Of a stretch of 64,000 nt of DNA, positions 10,744-21,107 are shown in pieces (positions within the stretch are counted from its first letter, which is position 1; each line of letters opens with the position of its first letter). Source of the stretch: Pollenia angustigena (Eukaryota; Arthropoda; Insecta; Diptera; Polleniidae); the NCBI GenBank assembly GCA_930367215.1, contig OV884060.1, positions 204,727,253 to 204,791,252 on the forward strand, given 5' to 3'. The notes under the pieces are model-generated. The model did no database searches. It was given only the letters and a program-made list of their open reading frames with translations, and was not told the DNA's origin. The position numbers and the translations under genes are program-made.

Positions 10744-10831
10744 ATTACATACATACTATTAAAATTAAATAGTGACTGAATATAAAATTCTCTTAATAGG
10801 TATGTATTTTTATATAAGTAATGATAACAAA

Positions 10832-12241
10832 AACAAGTTAGAGTGCTATATTCGGCTGTGCCGAATCTTTGATACCCTCCACCGACAGTTCGAATGTTTA
10901 AGGAGTAATATCTGTATGATGGTATTATTATCTTAAACTGTGACGATTTGTTATTAATTATGGATTTAGGCGACTAAACTGTTTTCCGGTAGTAGGGTTT
11001 GTATGGGGCCTAGGGTAAATTATGGACCGATCTTCACGAAATTTCACAGTTTTATTTCTTGTCCTATAAAACTTTGATGTACCAAATTTTGTTATGATAT
11101 CATTATTTTTTACGGATTTAGGCGTACTAAACTGTTTTCCGGGAGTAAGGTTTATATGGGGCCCAGGGTAAGTTATGGACCAATCTTCACGAAATAACAC
11201 AATTTTATTTCTTGTCCAATAAAACTTTGATGTACCAAATTTTGTTATGATAGCATTATTTTTTACGGATTTAGGCGTACTAAACTGTTTTCCGGGAGTA
11301 GGGTTTATATGGGGCCCAGGGTAAATTATGGACCGATCTTCACGAAATTACACAGTTTCATTTCTTGTCCTATAAAACTTTGATGTACCAAATTTTGTTA
11401 TGATAGCATTATTTTTTACGGATTTAGGCGTACTAAACTGTTTTCCGGGAGTAAGGTTTATATGGGGCCCAGGGTAAGTTATGGACCGATCTTCACGAAA
11501 ATTCAAAGATTTATTTTTAGTTCTATAAAACTTTAATGTACCAAATTTTGTTATGATAGCATTATTTTTTACGTTTTTAGGCGTACTAAGTTGTTTTCCG
11601 GAAGTAGGCTTTATATGGGGCCTATGGTAAATTATGGACCGATCTTCACGAAACTTAACAGTTTATTTTCTAGTCCTATGTAACTGTGACTTGCCAAAAT
11701 TGGTAATGATAGCATTGTTAGTTAGGGTTTTAGGCTTAATATACTGATTTCCGGGAGTAGGGCTTATATGGGGCCTAGGGTAAATTATTGACGGATCTTC
11801 ACGGAATTTCACAGCGTGATTTCCAGTTGAATAAAACGAATTGTTGCGAAATCTTATATCATTCTGTGCATTTTTCCACCATTTATGTTAGTTTTTGTAA
11901 CAAAATTATCAATTTTTTTTAGGTGGTGGTTCCACATTTTGATTCATAGCTCAGATCCTATTGAACCGATTTTGCTGAATTTCAATCCCAAACTGCTTAG
12001 GATAACTACAAGCAATTTGACACCAAGTTTGTTGATTTCTTTTGAGTTTTTCGAAAGTGAGCGTGTTTTCAACAGACGGACAGACGGACAGACAGACGGA
12101 CATGGCTAAATCGACTTAAAATTACTCAAGGACCCAGAATATATATACTTTATAGGGTCTGAGATGAATAGTAAAAAAGTTTCACACGGAATGACAAACT
12201 GAATATACCCTCTTCACAACTAATTGTGGTGGAGGGTATAA
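10832..12241 (-). mobile_element. HINE/DINE-1-like repeat copy A with 153-bp tandem units
   Basis: The left (3') end shows CAAGTTAGAGTGC, then the hairpin ATTCGGCTGTGCCGAAT, then GATACCCTCCACC. The right (5') end forms the hairpin ACCCTCTTCACAAC with GTGGTGGAGGGT. The centre is a tandem array of a 153-bp unit (about 10960-11740) containing GGCGTACTAAACTGTTTTCC. Subterminal inverted repeats plus a terminal hairpin plus central tandem repeats is the layout described for Helentron-derived HINEs such as DINE-1. That assignment is inference. No coding function. Confidence 0.7.
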
Positions 12242-13102
12242 TGACAAGTTGTTAAACAAAATTGCCGAAATAATATAAATGGTAAAAATAGCCAAGTTAA
12301 TCGCCAATTATATCAGAAATCGCCATAAAAGTCGCCAATCGCCAAATGGGAAATCCCATCGCCAAACACTTTTCAAAATCGCCACGTTTGGCGAGAAACC
12401 GCCATATCTGACAGCCCTGACCCTGATACACAAGTTTGTTTTACTTTTGTTGTACTGACCACGTTGTTTACAGAAGAACTCTCAATTATAAGACACCAGC
12501 AGCATGACCGATATGGCTTCGCAATTATTTTACTTTTAAAATTTGATGTACATATTTAACTAAATTATATTAACAAATAGAAAATGGGTATTGCTTACAC
12601 AAAACAAGCAATTCATTTTTTATAAATAAGTAAAAATTAATTTTTGGTAGTACAATTGTATAAAATAACTGAATATTTAATTGTTTTTACTGAATATGGT
12701 GTTGAATTTTTGACAGTAAAATTTTATAAAATAACTGCATATTTATTTTTATTTACGGAATATGTAGTTAATTTTTTGACAATTAATTTATATAAGATAA
12801 CTGAAAATTCATTTGGTTTTACGGAATTCGTGGTTGAATTTTTGACAGTAAAAATTAAATGAACTTTTCGTTGCTTTAAATTACATTTTTATTTAATTTT
12901 TCAAAAAGAAGAATTTAACTCAATCAACGGACAATATTAACTGCAACTGAAAATCAGTATTAATATGTACTTAGTTTTTTGAATAACTGTTAGAATCAGT
13001 TAAAAATAAATTTGCTTGGAATTTTAAATGTTTATTTATTTAAAAATTACTGAACGGACTATTTCTTAACTGCAGTCCGTTACTGTAATAATATTGTGAG
13101 TG

Positions 13103-13520
13103 TAGTACTGCCACTTTTGGGGTAAATTGTCACGAAAAAACTACAGGGGAGTTTCCATAATTTTTTTTATTTCGGATTCCCCGCACTTCACGGGTATATA
13201 AACCAACACAAATTGAACAAATTCATTCATTCCTTCTCGTATTATATCCTTAACTGAACTGAAGTTAAAGCAAAATATTGTATCTTAAAATCGGTACATT
13301 TTGAAAACTGTAATCGCATTTTGCCAAGTTCGTTTGATTTGTAAATATGACTATGTTGCAATAAAGGAGCGATAGACTTGTCCATGGACAATGAAACTTT
13401 ACTGCCTGCATCTTATTTTGAATAAACGTTCTTTATTAACTCTTCACTTCACTAAAGCCCATACTGCTTTTAGTAGATTTATTGCATCAGGATTGATTTA
13501 CGTATGTACTAATTTCTTGT
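13103..13520 (+). promoter_or_regulatory. LTR-like promoter and polyadenylation segment
   Basis: A TATA box (GGGTATATAAACC, about 13192-13204) is followed about 28 bp later by an initiator-like TTCATTC. AATAAA signals occur at about 13360 and 13421. A compact promoter plus polyA arrangement without coding sequence is what a solo LTR shows. The ends and a primer-binding site cannot be defined, so this is only a candidate. It could also be a host promoter. Confidence 0.35.
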
Positions 13521-14403
13521 TATTGATCTAATCGATAACCCATCCACAGATGATTATTTTAAGAGAATAGAAAACTAAATTCCAAAGTATAAATAGCTGT
13601 TTTCTTAAACTATGAGGAATTTTTATTACCCGGGTTCCCGCAAGAAAAATCCCGGGAAAGCGGGAAATATAATAATTGAAATTGCCGGGACGGGAAATCC
13701 CGGGAAAACACCATAATATTGTCCTTAGTTTTGTCCTGCCGCAGTGCACTATGTTGCAATTTTTCTCCAGTTGCTTTTTAATGTCTTACGAAATGCTATA
13801 TTTTTGTTAATTTCAAAGACTTTAAAGAACGGAGAGCGGACAGAAAATTAACTTTAATGTAAACAGCTCTGGCATATTTAAAGGAGAATCGCTCAACGAA
13901 GCTTCCTCTTAAGAAGTGTTCCAATGTCTCAAAGAGCCTTACATGAATATTGAAATGTCGCTGGAGTACAACGTTAACAGTCTTCAAGCCTTCTAACCTT
14001 ATGGAGCTGCAGGCGTGGATGGTAACATTCCGTGCTGTAAGGATGAATGGTAATTATAGACTCTTCAGCATGCTAAAATGTCGGTACTAGAACCAATATA
14101 TTTTTGGTGCATACATCTGCACAAATAGATTGAATACATTCACTATCTCTGAATATTCATATATTCATTGCTTTTGCCATGTATTCAATCCACAACAACA
14201 ACTTTTTTAATTTTTTATTGATATGCTAACATTCATTGTTATTACTGATTGCATTTCTTGAAATCTTTTTGTATAATTGCGATGTACATATGCCACATGA
14301 GACAATAAAAAACAAAAACAATCTTACCATTCGTTCATTTATCGTTGACCTTTATGGATAATACTTGCATTAGAGCTGCAGAACTAGCAGTTAAGTAAAT
14401 TTA
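13521..14403. other. Unassigned DNA with CCCGGGAA-type repeat
   Basis: The segment 13628-13715 carries TCCCGGGAAAGCGGG and related strings shared with about 5200 and 38030. On the - strand 13987-13796 is open, but the product has no recognised domain. The rest is AT-rich and unassigned. Confidence 0.35.
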
Positions 14404-15303
14404 TATCGGATGCTTTTTTGAGAGCTGTAGGAAAGTTTAAAAAAAACACATAAAATTCAGAAAAATGCATGAAATTTTTATTTGAATCGATAGTACGGTC
14501 CATATAATTTAATGTTTGAAGATTATTTCATGCAAATGTTGACCGTGACTGCGCCTCAAATGGTCCATCCGCTTAGTCCAATTTTGGCATACTGTTTCCA
14601 GCATTTCGGCCGGTATCTCATGAATAAATGCTTCAATGTTGTCTTCCAATGCTTCAATTGAAGCGGGCATGTGTGTATAGACATGAGCTTTAACGTAGCC
14701 CCACAAAAAAATAGTCTAAAGGCGTTAAATCGCACGATCTAGGCGGCCAATTGACTGAACGTGAAATAAAAAAGTGGATCTTCGGCCAACTTTCCAAGAG
14801 CCCATTCTACGTTGCGGTAGGTCGTTCGGCTTCAATTCTTGCACCAGCTGTATTTTGAAAGGCTTCACACCTAAATCCTTCCGCAAAATTTTCCACGTTG
14901 TTGAGTAACAGAGGCCTAATTGCTGCGAACGGCGACGAATCGATAATTGAAACTCATCATTTACACTGGCCGATACAGCTGCGATATTTTCTTCACTTCG
15001 CACTCTACGTAAGCGTGTTGGTGGTTTAATGTCCAATAATGTAACTTTGGTGCGAAATTTAGTCACAAAAGCCCGAATAGCCGCTTCAGTGGGTCGATTA
15101 AACAGACCATAAAATGGAAGAAGAGCGCGATGAACTTTCTTAACAGAGCACGCATTTTGATAATAAAATTCAATAATTTGCAAGCCTTGTTCGTTTGTAA
15201 GACGATTCATGGTTAAATTATAGACCAAAGCAAAACACGAAACGTGCGTCAGCTGTTTAAACCAGTGTTGCCAAAAAGATAATAGCTAAAAAATCACCCG
15301 ATA
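14404..15303 (-). mobile_element. Dead mariner element (copy 1)
   Basis: The imperfect inverted ends TATCGGATG (left) and CACCCGATA (right) carry the ATCGGGTGATTTTTT signature common to a widespread insect mariner group, with a TA-rich flank on both sides. The whole 0.9-kb element is shorter than the usual 1.2-1.3 kb because the middle of the transposase is deleted. Confidence 0.85.
14509..15228 (-). pseudogene. Mariner transposase relic, central DDE region deleted
   Basis: Reading on the - strand from 15228, the N-terminal helix-turn-helix region begins after MNRLTNEQGLQIIEFYYQN and runs through RPTEAAIRAFVTKFRTKV, RRRSQQLGLCYSTTWKILRK and LVQELKPNDLPQRR. Frames then shift. A deletion joins the segment after LGKLAEDPLFY to VNWPPRSCDLTPLDYF, and one extra T breaks the frame again before WGYVKAHVYTHMPASIEALE and the C-terminus HLHEIIFKH. 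The first two catalytic aspartates lie in the deleted part and only the third (LTPLD) remains. This copy cannot encode an active transposase. Confidence 0.9.
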
Positions 15304-15313
15304 TATAAAATAT

Positions 15314-15522
15314 CGACCCCTTACCCTTATTTTTTCATATTAATTTTGTATGAAATTTGTCGCTTACAATAAAATTGTTCTTGCTATAAAATCGTATCGG
15401 TACTTTATGTGACCATGACATTTTAGGAGATGATGCAAGTGTTGCCAATTAAGTCATTTATTAAAAAAAAAAACGAAAATTGAAAATCACATCGCTTACG
15501 TTATTTTCGCGGTTAGGGCTTG
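15314..15522 (-). mobile_element. MITE with CTAACCGCGAAAATAA ends (second copy, internally deleted)
   Basis: Reverse complement of the element at 32103-32361. It shares the terminus CTAACCGCGAAAATAACG (about 15495-15517) and the inner GACAAATTTCATACAAAATT. About 50 bp near the other end is deleted. It is flanked by ATAT on the left and ATGT on the right, consistent with the 4-bp ATAT duplication of the better copy. Confidence 0.7.
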
Positions 15523-17030
15523 ATGTGTATTTTTTTTTTTTTTTTTTTTTTTGTGGTTAATAGAAATGTTTATGGATGTTTAATTCAAATTTGGTTATTT
15601 TAAATCAGACTTAATTAATGAAGTTCATCAAATTTTATTTTCCTAAAATTGAATTAAAATCAATCAGAGATCATTGCATGTTTTAACTTAAAGCCAAAGC
15701 GACGGCTGTTAGTCTGTATCTTGTTGATCGAAATTTGCTGTAATTAATTACGAATTTTTAATTTTTACATGTTTCTTTTTCACTTCTGTTTTTTCTTAAA
15801 TTCTAACATACAAAAAAAAATCCAAATTGTTAAATTATTATTAAAATTAAGGAAATTCAAAATGTAAATTATTACCATGAGATTTAAATTTCCAGATCCC
15901 ATTTGTTAAAATAATTAAGTTAAATACATAAAATTTACAATAGGCACTATCCAGTTATGAGATACAAAGAATGCTGACGAAGGCTGTAGTGGGCCAGAAA
16001 ATGCATTACATTCTGCTGGTATCTAATAGTTGTATACATTTTCCGTACAATTTACTTCATTGCTAACCAAAGGATAGCTAAAGTAAGCTTCGTAATAGAA
16101 ATATACAAACAAAAAATTTTGGATAGTGCATAGAAAAATATTCTTGAAAAATATTGATGGAATGATCCTATTAAACTATAAGGGCTTTATGAATTGTAAT
16201 TGGAATTGGAATACACATACGAATTAAAATGAAAATTCATTATATATTTTAAATGTTCATGTAACATTTTAATGAAATTTTTCCCATAAGCATCCAGGGG
16301 GGGCCTACTGGGTACTCTGATTGATTGCTGACTTCGTTGTGTAAAGTAATTTCGATAACAGCAGCCTCAACGAGCCAAATTTATGTTCGCACATAAAACT
16401 GTTTTATGTTTGTAACTTGCGATGCTTCGTTCTTAAAGTCAGGGTGTTATATTTGTTGAGCGAAAACTGTTTAAGGAAAATATATACAATGTTATCTCAC
16501 TGACACCATGCTTAAGGGGTCATACCCTTCCTATGGGCATTGTTACCTGGTTACATTGTTGCAGTGTTCCATTAGGAAAGCTTTAAGTGCTTTAAAGGAA
16601 AATTCCCATTGGAATCCAGATGCTAATCACTTGAAAAACTCTTAAGTAATTCTTTCCACCAAATTAAGTCATAATCTTAAATGTTTTTAAAAACAAAATA
16701 ATAATAAATTATGACATCAGTTTAGCAATAAAAAAAGAATTCTACAAAATAATTAATTAAAACTTTATCTAAATAATTTAATTTAACAGCTTGAAATATA
16801 AAAAAAAAATTGAAATAGATTCTTTAATTCTAACATCATCAAAAAAACACTGTTTGGGGGAATATCTACGGCAATGAGTAATAATCACAATTGTTTGAAA
16901 AACAAAGTTTACGGATTAATGAACAAGTATTTTGTTATAGAAAAGTTTTTTTTTGTTTTGTTTTGGAACAAAATAGTTTAATTAAAAGTTTGTTCGAGGG
17001 TTTTATTTTTGTTTCATTATTTGCCACAAG
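15523..17030. other. Unassigned DNA with a poly-T tract and a SINE-like repeat fragment
   Basis: A T-tract of about 22 bp lies at about 15530-15552. About 15590-15830 resembles the repeat at 25795-26900 and 48243-48836 (TTTTTACATGTTTCTTTTTCAC and neighbouring strings), but without a clear tRNA-like head. The remainder is AT-rich with no repeat end or coding signal recognised. Confidence 0.35.
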
Positions 17031-17141
17031 TACACGCAGAAAAAAAAAACATTTTTCAATATGGTCACCTCAAACAAAATAATTTTTAACGAAAATTTTT
17101 AAATATTTTATGATTTATTAATTACTATTTTTATACCCTCC
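17031..17141. mobile_element. Partial TACACGCAGA-type MITE
   Basis: Begins GTACACGCAGAAAAAAAAAA followed by CATTTTTCAATATGGTCACC, the left end of the MITE family complete at 30912-31079. Its right part is separated or lost at the HINE-like insertion starting at 17142. Confidence 0.5.
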
Positions 17142-17437
17142 ACCACAATTAGTTGTGAAGAGGGTATATTAAGTTTGTCATTCCATGTGAAACTTTTTTA
17201 TTATTCATCTCAGACCCCATAAAGTATATATATTCTGGGTCCTTGAGTAAATCTAAGTCGATTTAGCCATGTCCGTCTGTCTGTCCGTCTGTTGAAAACA
17301 CGCTCACTTTCGAACAACAAATGAACAAACTTGGTGCCAAATTGCTTGTAGTTATCCTAAGCAGTTTGGGAGTGAAATCCAGCAAAATCGGTTCAGTAGG
17401 ACCAGATCTATGAATCAAAATGTAGAACCACTACCTA

Positions 17438-17821
17438 CACTCAAAATATTATGTAGTTAAATTCAAACGAAAATTCATTTTAAACAACTTAAAATTCACT
17501 TAAAAAACGGATCATTTACATTTCATTTAAAACAAATGATTTTTACATTCATTTTTAAATTTTTTATTTTTTGAACAGCATATTCCTTAAAATTGAATGA
17601 TTTTTACTATTAAAAAATATATTTTAAACGACAAAAATCAAACTACATAACAAAATAAATACGATAAAACATTATTTTTTGGTAGTTTGTTTTTTGAATA
17701 ACAAACATTAAAGTTAAAAAATAAAATTATTCGAAAAATAACTATATTTTTATTCAATTTTAACAGAACAGAAAACGAATTTAATAACCCACAATCAGTT
17801 ACTGTAATAATTTTATAAGTG
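17438..17821. mobile_element. MITE with TA target duplication, CACTC ends
   Basis: Ends CACTCAAAATATTAT and (inverse) CACTTATAAAATTATTAC are flanked by TA at 17436-17437 and 17822-17823. The uninterrupted HINE copies contain a single TA at this site. It is related by its ends to the 4.3-kb foldback element at 8813-13102. Confidence 0.8.
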
Positions 17822-18429
17822 TAAAAAATTGATAATTTTGTTACAAAAAATAACATAAATCTGTGGCCGTATGGAAAAACTAGTTAACTCCACTTTTTGT
17901 GAAAATTGAGATAACACCAAAAATAGAAAGCGTGTTTCATTAAATATCACTCTGTCAGATCGAAATTTTGATATTGTATCTCATTTAAAAGTTATTTTAA
18001 AAACAAAAATCAGAAAAATGCCAAATTTTTTGAAAAAACTAGATAACTCCATGCATTTTTTGAAAAAACAAGTTAACTCCAAAATGTCTTAAAAAACAGA
18101 GAAATAAGAAGTTTAAAACGACGTTGTTTCAAAAACTAAGAGAAAAAGAGCGAAAAAGAACAAATTCGGTTCACAAGCTCTTTGGGTCAAAATGTTGAAC
18201 CTAAAAATTGGAACTCCCGATAATATAAAGAATGCATTCTTTATATACATATTATATCAATTCTGAAGTTCTTGATTTATAGAATACGACTGCAAAACAC
18301 CCGAAATCTTTTTGAGTAATAGTATTTAACCCACATGGATCTAACGTACCATATGTGGCACAGTAACTTTAAGAAAGGTTTCAACTTACCCATTAATATT
18401 TTTTTTTTTCTGTTGCAAAGATAATATTA

Positions 18430-18963
18430 TGCTAGGAACACAACTGAGACGAACGACGAATTTTTGGCCGCGAATATTCGTCGACAAAAATAAAATATAT
18501 TTGTGTATATGAAAATACACACAATCAAAGCGTCGGACGAAATTCGTCAGACGCGGCGACTTTGAAATAGATTTATTTCTATTTCATACGCCGGCGAACG
18601 ACGAACAAATCAGTACCAGGTGACCATGTTGGATTTTAGTTTTCAAGTATTTTAGTATATAAAGTTACTTTTTACTTTTACAATTGTTTTTTATTATTTT
18701 ATCGCATATGATATAAATATACAAAGTAGATAACTATAAGAATAGTTTTTAAATGTGTTTTTGTTAATGTTTGTGTTTTTTAAGTAAATTTTTTTTTAAA
18801 TGGTCACACTATTTCTCTCTCTTTACACAAACAGCAAACAACTTTCTCAATTAGTTATTCGACGTTATTGTGTTTCATGCGACGAATTTACTCAGCGAAT
18901 TTTTACTAAAAAATTCGTCGTGTAGGGCGAAATTCGTCGTTCGTCCCAGTTGTGTTCCTAGCA
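18430..18963. mobile_element. MITE with TTA target duplication, TGCTAGGAACACAACTG ends
   Basis: TIRs of about 36 bp start TGCTAGGAACACAACTG and continue with GACGAACGACGAATTT. TTA flanks both ends (18427-18429 and 18964-18966). The interior repeats ATTCGTCG-like motifs. It is inserted within the 2.5-kb transposon. Confidence 0.85.
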
Positions 18964-19127
18964 TTAAGGTGTTTTTACGTACAAAAATAATAACAACTTT
19001 TTTTTCCAGTTTTTTTTTCTTGGAATAAATCTGGAAGGCAAGCAAATTTTATTAAAAAATGGAGTTACATAGTTGTTATATACGGCCACAGATTTCTTTA
19101 AATAAAAACAAATTAACCGCCCGATCC

Positions 19128-19245
19128 ACGATGTCGACAAGAACATTTCTTTTGTATATTTATATTGAAAACAAAAAAATTTTAGTTTTTTATAATTGTT
19201 TTCAATATAAATATGCGAAAGAAAGGTTCTTGTCGACATTGTGGG
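19128..19245. repeat. Hairpin with about 48-bp arms
   Basis: ATGTCGACAAGAACATTTC at about 19130 pairs with its near-complement GGTTCTTGTCGACAT near 19225, and pairing continues inward through ATTTATATTGAAAACAA. The small loop is AT-rich. It lies inside the 2.5-kb transposon and explains why both strands show similar short open frames there. Confidence 0.7.
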
Positions 19246-19408
19246 CCTCGCAGTAAATTTCTTTATTTTTAAATTAAACTAAGAACATACTCATATTCTC
19301 AAACCAATACGATATTTAATACTAATACAATTTTAATATTATAAAATTATTTTTTCTGGAACCTTGACGATCTTCTCAATGTTAAATGCTCATCAACCGG
19401 AGACACAT

Positions 19409-19750
19409 TTAGGCTTTTGCCGAATTCCTGATTAAAACTTGTATTGAGCTTTTTCCGGCTTGATTTGATTTTGTTTTTTTTTCGAAATTTTCGAGGTCTT
19501 CATCCGATTGCTCGATGAAGTTTTGCTTCCTTTTATTTTGTTCCGTGCTGCCTTCTGGAATAATTTCCTCCAACTTAGTCTGCATTTGCATGAGGTGAAG
19601 GTCTGGATCAACGTTTATGTTAGTCGGATTGTAATTTGTTGGTAGGTTTTCATAAAAAGAATAAACGTCTGGCCGTAAAAGTGGCAGAATGCTGATCAAA
19701 TCATTCTTCTTTTCTTTCGTGATTGGAAGAGGGATGTGATTGCACTGCAC
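19409..19750 (-). pseudogene. Fragment of a transposon-encoded protein (C-terminal tail type)
   Basis: An open frame of 113 codons reads NHIPLPITKEKKNDLISILP, then VYSFYENLPTNYNPTNINVD, and ends in an acidic/basic low-complexity tail (SDEDLENFEKKTKSNQAGKS). The string PITKEKKNDLxxxLP followed by FYENLPT resembles the C-terminal end of transposase-like proteins in insect DNA transposons, as far as I recall. I cannot name the superfamily. Catalytic domains are absent, so the host element is non-autonomous. The ATG is internal, and the frame may continue upstream of 19750 after a break. Confidence 0.5.
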
Positions 19751-21107
19751 AAGGTAGTCACCTAATTTTGAAACCGTGTTTTGTCCAAATAAATAAAACG
19801 TTCCTCTTCAGAATAGCTGTTTTCAATTTCAACCTATGTTATACCGAGTATAACGTTAATCCACGTCCCAAAAACTGGCAAATTAATTTCATAAAATCAA
19901 GAAGGGTAAACTTTTTAAATAAGTATTTGCATAAAAACAGACAAAAACTCGGCTTATTTTTTGATATATAAGCATAAAAAGAAAAAAAAATAATTTTTGG
20001 AAAAACTGGATAACTCCATCTTTTCGTAAAAACACGGGTAAATTAACGTGCTGAGCCAAATAGTTAATGTTTTTCCACAAATCATTACTTAAGTTGCATT
20101 AATTCCGTAAAATATTAATATTATTTGAGAAAAAAAAAGTTTTTTCGAAAAAACTAGATAACTGACACTGATTTTCGGTTTTAATGTCCAAAAATTAGTT
20201 TAATGGAACCAGAAATCTTTAACATTATTTAAAATTATGTTTTGTTAAGTGCGCATGCATAATAACATAAATTCATATGAAATAATTAGCGAACTATGCT
20301 TAAAACTTAAAATGTGTTTTTCTCGTGTTTTAAAAAAATGGAGTTATCTAGTTTTTCCATACGGCCATAGAAATGCTGGAACAAGGCACGGAATGAGATA
20401 AGATTTTGCAAAAATTTGTTTTATTTGACTGGAAATCACACTGTTAAATTTCGTGAAGATCCGTCCATAATTTACCCTAAGCCCCATATAAAACCTACTC
20501 CCGGAAAACAGTTTAGTACGCCTAAAACCGTTAAAAATAACGCTAGCGTAACAAAATTTGGTACGTTACAGTTTTTTAGGACTAGAAATACCACTGTGAA
20601 ATTTCGTGACGATCGGTCCATAATTTACCTTAGGCCCCATATAAACCCTACTACCGGAAAAGAGTTTAGTACGGCTAAAACCGTAAAAAATAATGCAATC
20701 ATAACAAATTTTGGCTCGTCACAGTTTTATAGGACTATAAATGAAACTGTGAAATTTCGTAAAGATCGGTACTTAATTTACCCTAGGCCCCATAGAAACC
20801 CTACTCCCCGAAAACAGTTTAGTACACTTAAAACCATAATTAATAATGCTAGCATAACAGAAATTAGTACGTCACAGTTTTAAAGGACTAGAAATGACGC
20901 TGTGAAATTTCGTGATGATCGGTTCTTAACTTACCCTAGGCCCCATATAAACCCTACTACCGGAAAACAGTTTAGTCGCCTAAAACCATAATTAACAACA
21001 AATCGTCACAGTTTAAGATAATAATAACATCATACAGATATTACTCCTTAAACATTCGAACTGTCGGTGGAGTGTATCAAAGATTCGGCCCAGCACTCTA
21101 ACTTGTT

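Larger units (their letters stand above)
9235..12419. mobile_element. hAT-like element with perfect 8-bp target duplication ACCCTGAT
   Basis: The left end CAGGGTTGTCAGAT and the right end (inverse CAGGGCTGTCAGAT) are flanked by identical ACCCTGAT (9227-9234 and 12420-12427). Subterminal regions are rich in ATCGCCAAA on the left and the right. No transposase frame survives. Two later insertions inflate it: another hAT-like element (9606-10743) and a HINE-like repeat (10832-12241). Confidence 0.92.
8813..13102. mobile_element. 4.3-kb TA-flanked foldback element hosting three nested insertions
   Basis: The termini CACTCACAATATT are perfectly inverted and followed by similar subterminal sequence. 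TA flanks both sides (8811-8812 and 13103-13104). Each arm carries about three copies of a 63-bp unit containing TTACTGTCAAAAATTCAACA, in opposite orientation on the two sides (about 8890-9130 and 12640-12860), so the arms can fold back. Before insertion of the hAT-like element at 9235-12419 it was about 1.1 kb. A smaller relative with CACTC ends and TA target is at 17438-17821. Confidence 0.8.
17861..20370. mobile_element. 2.5-kb DNA transposon with AAAT target duplication and repeated subterminal motif
   Basis: The inverted ends CTGTGGCCGTATGGAAAAAC and CTATGGCCGTATGGAAAAAC (right end inverted) run on through CTAGWTAACTCCA. AAAT flanks both sides (17857-17860 and 20371-20374), and the uninterrupted HINE copy has it once. 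The terminal motif GAAAAAACTAGATAACTCCA and close variants recur inside at about 17872, 18041, 18063, 19995, 20146 and 20338, as expected of transposase-binding sites. It contains a MITE (18430-18963), a hairpin (19128-19245) and one ORF fragment (19750-19409, - strand). The superfamily is not assigned. Confidence 0.82.
17142..21107 (+). mobile_element. HINE/DINE-1-like repeat copy B, split by two insertions
   Basis: The 5' end is TATACCCTCCACCACAATTAG with its hairpin. The 3' end at about 21068-21107 has GTGTATCAAAGATTCGG and CTAACTTGTT, although the final hairpin is mutated (CGGCCCAGC). The 153-bp tandem array is at about 20416-20990. Comparison with uninterrupted copies A and C shows that 17438-17821 and 17861-20370 are insertions, giving exact empty sites. 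Confidence 0.75.

Noticed and set aside
13796..13987. 63-codon - strand frame (ETLEHFLRGSFVERFSFKYA)
   Set aside because: Reads like protein over a short stretch, but no family is recognised and no splice or start context supports an exon.
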